From positions 1-5,082 of the forward strand of contig CALFXW010000192.1 in NCBI GenBank assembly GCA_937957805.1: a DNA stretch of 5,082 nucleotides. Reading direction: 5' to 3'. The notes under the pieces are model-generated. The model saw only the letters and a program-made list of their open reading frames with translations, had not been told where the DNA came from and made no database searches. The translations under genes were made by a program, and so were the position numbers. Numbering within the stretch: the stretch's first letter is position 1; each line of letters opens with the position of its first letter. This stretch comes from an uncultured Sphingopyxis sp. (GTDB lineage: Bacteria; Pseudomonadota; Alphaproteobacteria; Sphingomonadales; Sphingomonadaceae). This document shows positions 4,544 to 5,082 of this stretch, piece by piece.

Positions 4544-5082
4544 GACACCGCGGCGCTCGATCGGGCACTGGCCGACGTCGACACCGCCTACTACCTCGTG
4601 CACTCGATGGATGCAGCGGGCCTGGAGTATCGGCGCCGTGATCTGGCGCTCGCGGAGACGTTCGGGCGAGCCGCAGTGAGGGCTGGTGTGCCACAGATCA
4701 TTTATCTCGGAGGGCTGGGGGAGACCGGGCAGGGGTTGAGCGAACATCTCACTTCGCGGCGAGAGGTCGAGGTCGGGTTGGGCCGCGCTGGCGCGCCGGT
4801 TACGGTTCTCCGTGCGGCGATGATCATCGGGTCGGGGTCGGCATCATTCGAGATACTCCGCTATCTGGTGGAGCGGCTGCCGGTGATGGTGACGCCGCGC
4901 TGGGTCAGTACACTCTGCCAACCGGTAGCTGTGGAGAACGTGATTGCCTATCTGGTGGGTGTGCTGCGGGAGCCGGCGACGGTGGGCCGGGTGTTCGATA
5001 TCGGCGGCCCGGAGGTGCTTTGTTATCGCGAGATCATGCGTTTGATGGCAGAGGAACTGAAGCTGCCGAAGCGGTGGGTGAT
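4538..5082 (+). CDS. Atypical SDR / NAD(P)H-binding family protein, partial at both ends
   Basis: Internal fragment of about 181 residues. It aligns from memory with atypical short-chain dehydrogenases of the COG0702 (NmrA/NDUFA9-like) kind, some of which carry a C-terminal DUF2867. Marks are VDTAYYLVHSM near the start, QIIYLGGLG, LSEHLTSRREVE, PVTVLRAAMIIGSGSASFE, RLPVMVTPRWV, CQPVAVENVIAYLV and GRVFDIGGPE. Such proteins are presumed nucleotide-dependent oxidoreductases; the substrate is unknown. The N-terminal 60 or so residues with the GxxGxxG dinucleotide-binding loop are absent. The first possible starts in frame, GTG 4598 and ATG 4607, lie inside conserved sequence and lack a ribosome binding site, so the gene is cut on the left. 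It runs off the right edge. Codon use differs from both preceding segments. Confidence 0.75.

Noticed and set aside
4006..4584. Long minus-strand frame opposite the foreign tail
   Set aside because: Long open frames are expected opposite very GC-rich coding sequence; its product is Arg/Gly-rich and low in complexity, while the plus frame shows the expected G/C bias at third positions.

Overview
The first 4.1 kb reads as an alphaproteobacterial, most likely sphingomonad (Sphingomonadales), chromosome segment. The inference rests on three palindromic repeats of kinds that are common in that order, and on the gene set: methylmalonyl-CoA mutase, biotin synthase and a propionyl-CoA carboxylase alpha subunit. 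All genes are on the + strand.

Layout: 2-2032 is methylmalonyl-CoA mutase (scpA), lacking roughly its first 40 codons because the window opens inside the gene. A repeat hairpin (2059-2140) sits in a 42-codon reading frame that overlaps the scpA stop and the bioB start by ATGA at both ends. bioB follows (2154-3179). Next comes a second kind of palindrome (3191-3285), and abutting it a 93-bp remnant of the 3' end of another, diverged mutase gene (3284-3376). A small membrane-anchored protein gene (3369-3698) starts on the stop of that remnant. An inverted copy of the first repeat (3707-3797) precedes the start of a biotin-carboxylase gene (pccA-like) at 3826.

The biology of this part is propionyl-CoA use. 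PccA belongs to the biotin-dependent carboxylase that makes methylmalonyl-CoA, the B12-dependent mutase converts that to succinyl-CoA, and BioB makes the biotin the carboxylase needs. The mutase remnant, the palindrome at its edge and the AT-rich small gene point to past recombination at this locus.

From about 4103-4117 onward the sequence stops behaving as one genome. The pccA reading frame loses its homology after 96 residues and runs into a Gly/Ser/Ala-rich, four-cysteine tail of unknown function with very GC-rich codons, ending at 4536. Right after that stop, in another frame, comes the interior of an atypical SDR / NAD(P)H-binding protein (about 4538-5082) that lacks its nucleotide-binding N-terminus. 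A/T-ending codons number 32 of 96 before the first junction, 5 of 140 in the tail and 42 of 181 in the SDR piece. The simplest reading is a chimeric contig joining three sources. I do not see a convincing new biological system; the points most worth checking are the two junctions and the mutase-tail/repeat architecture.
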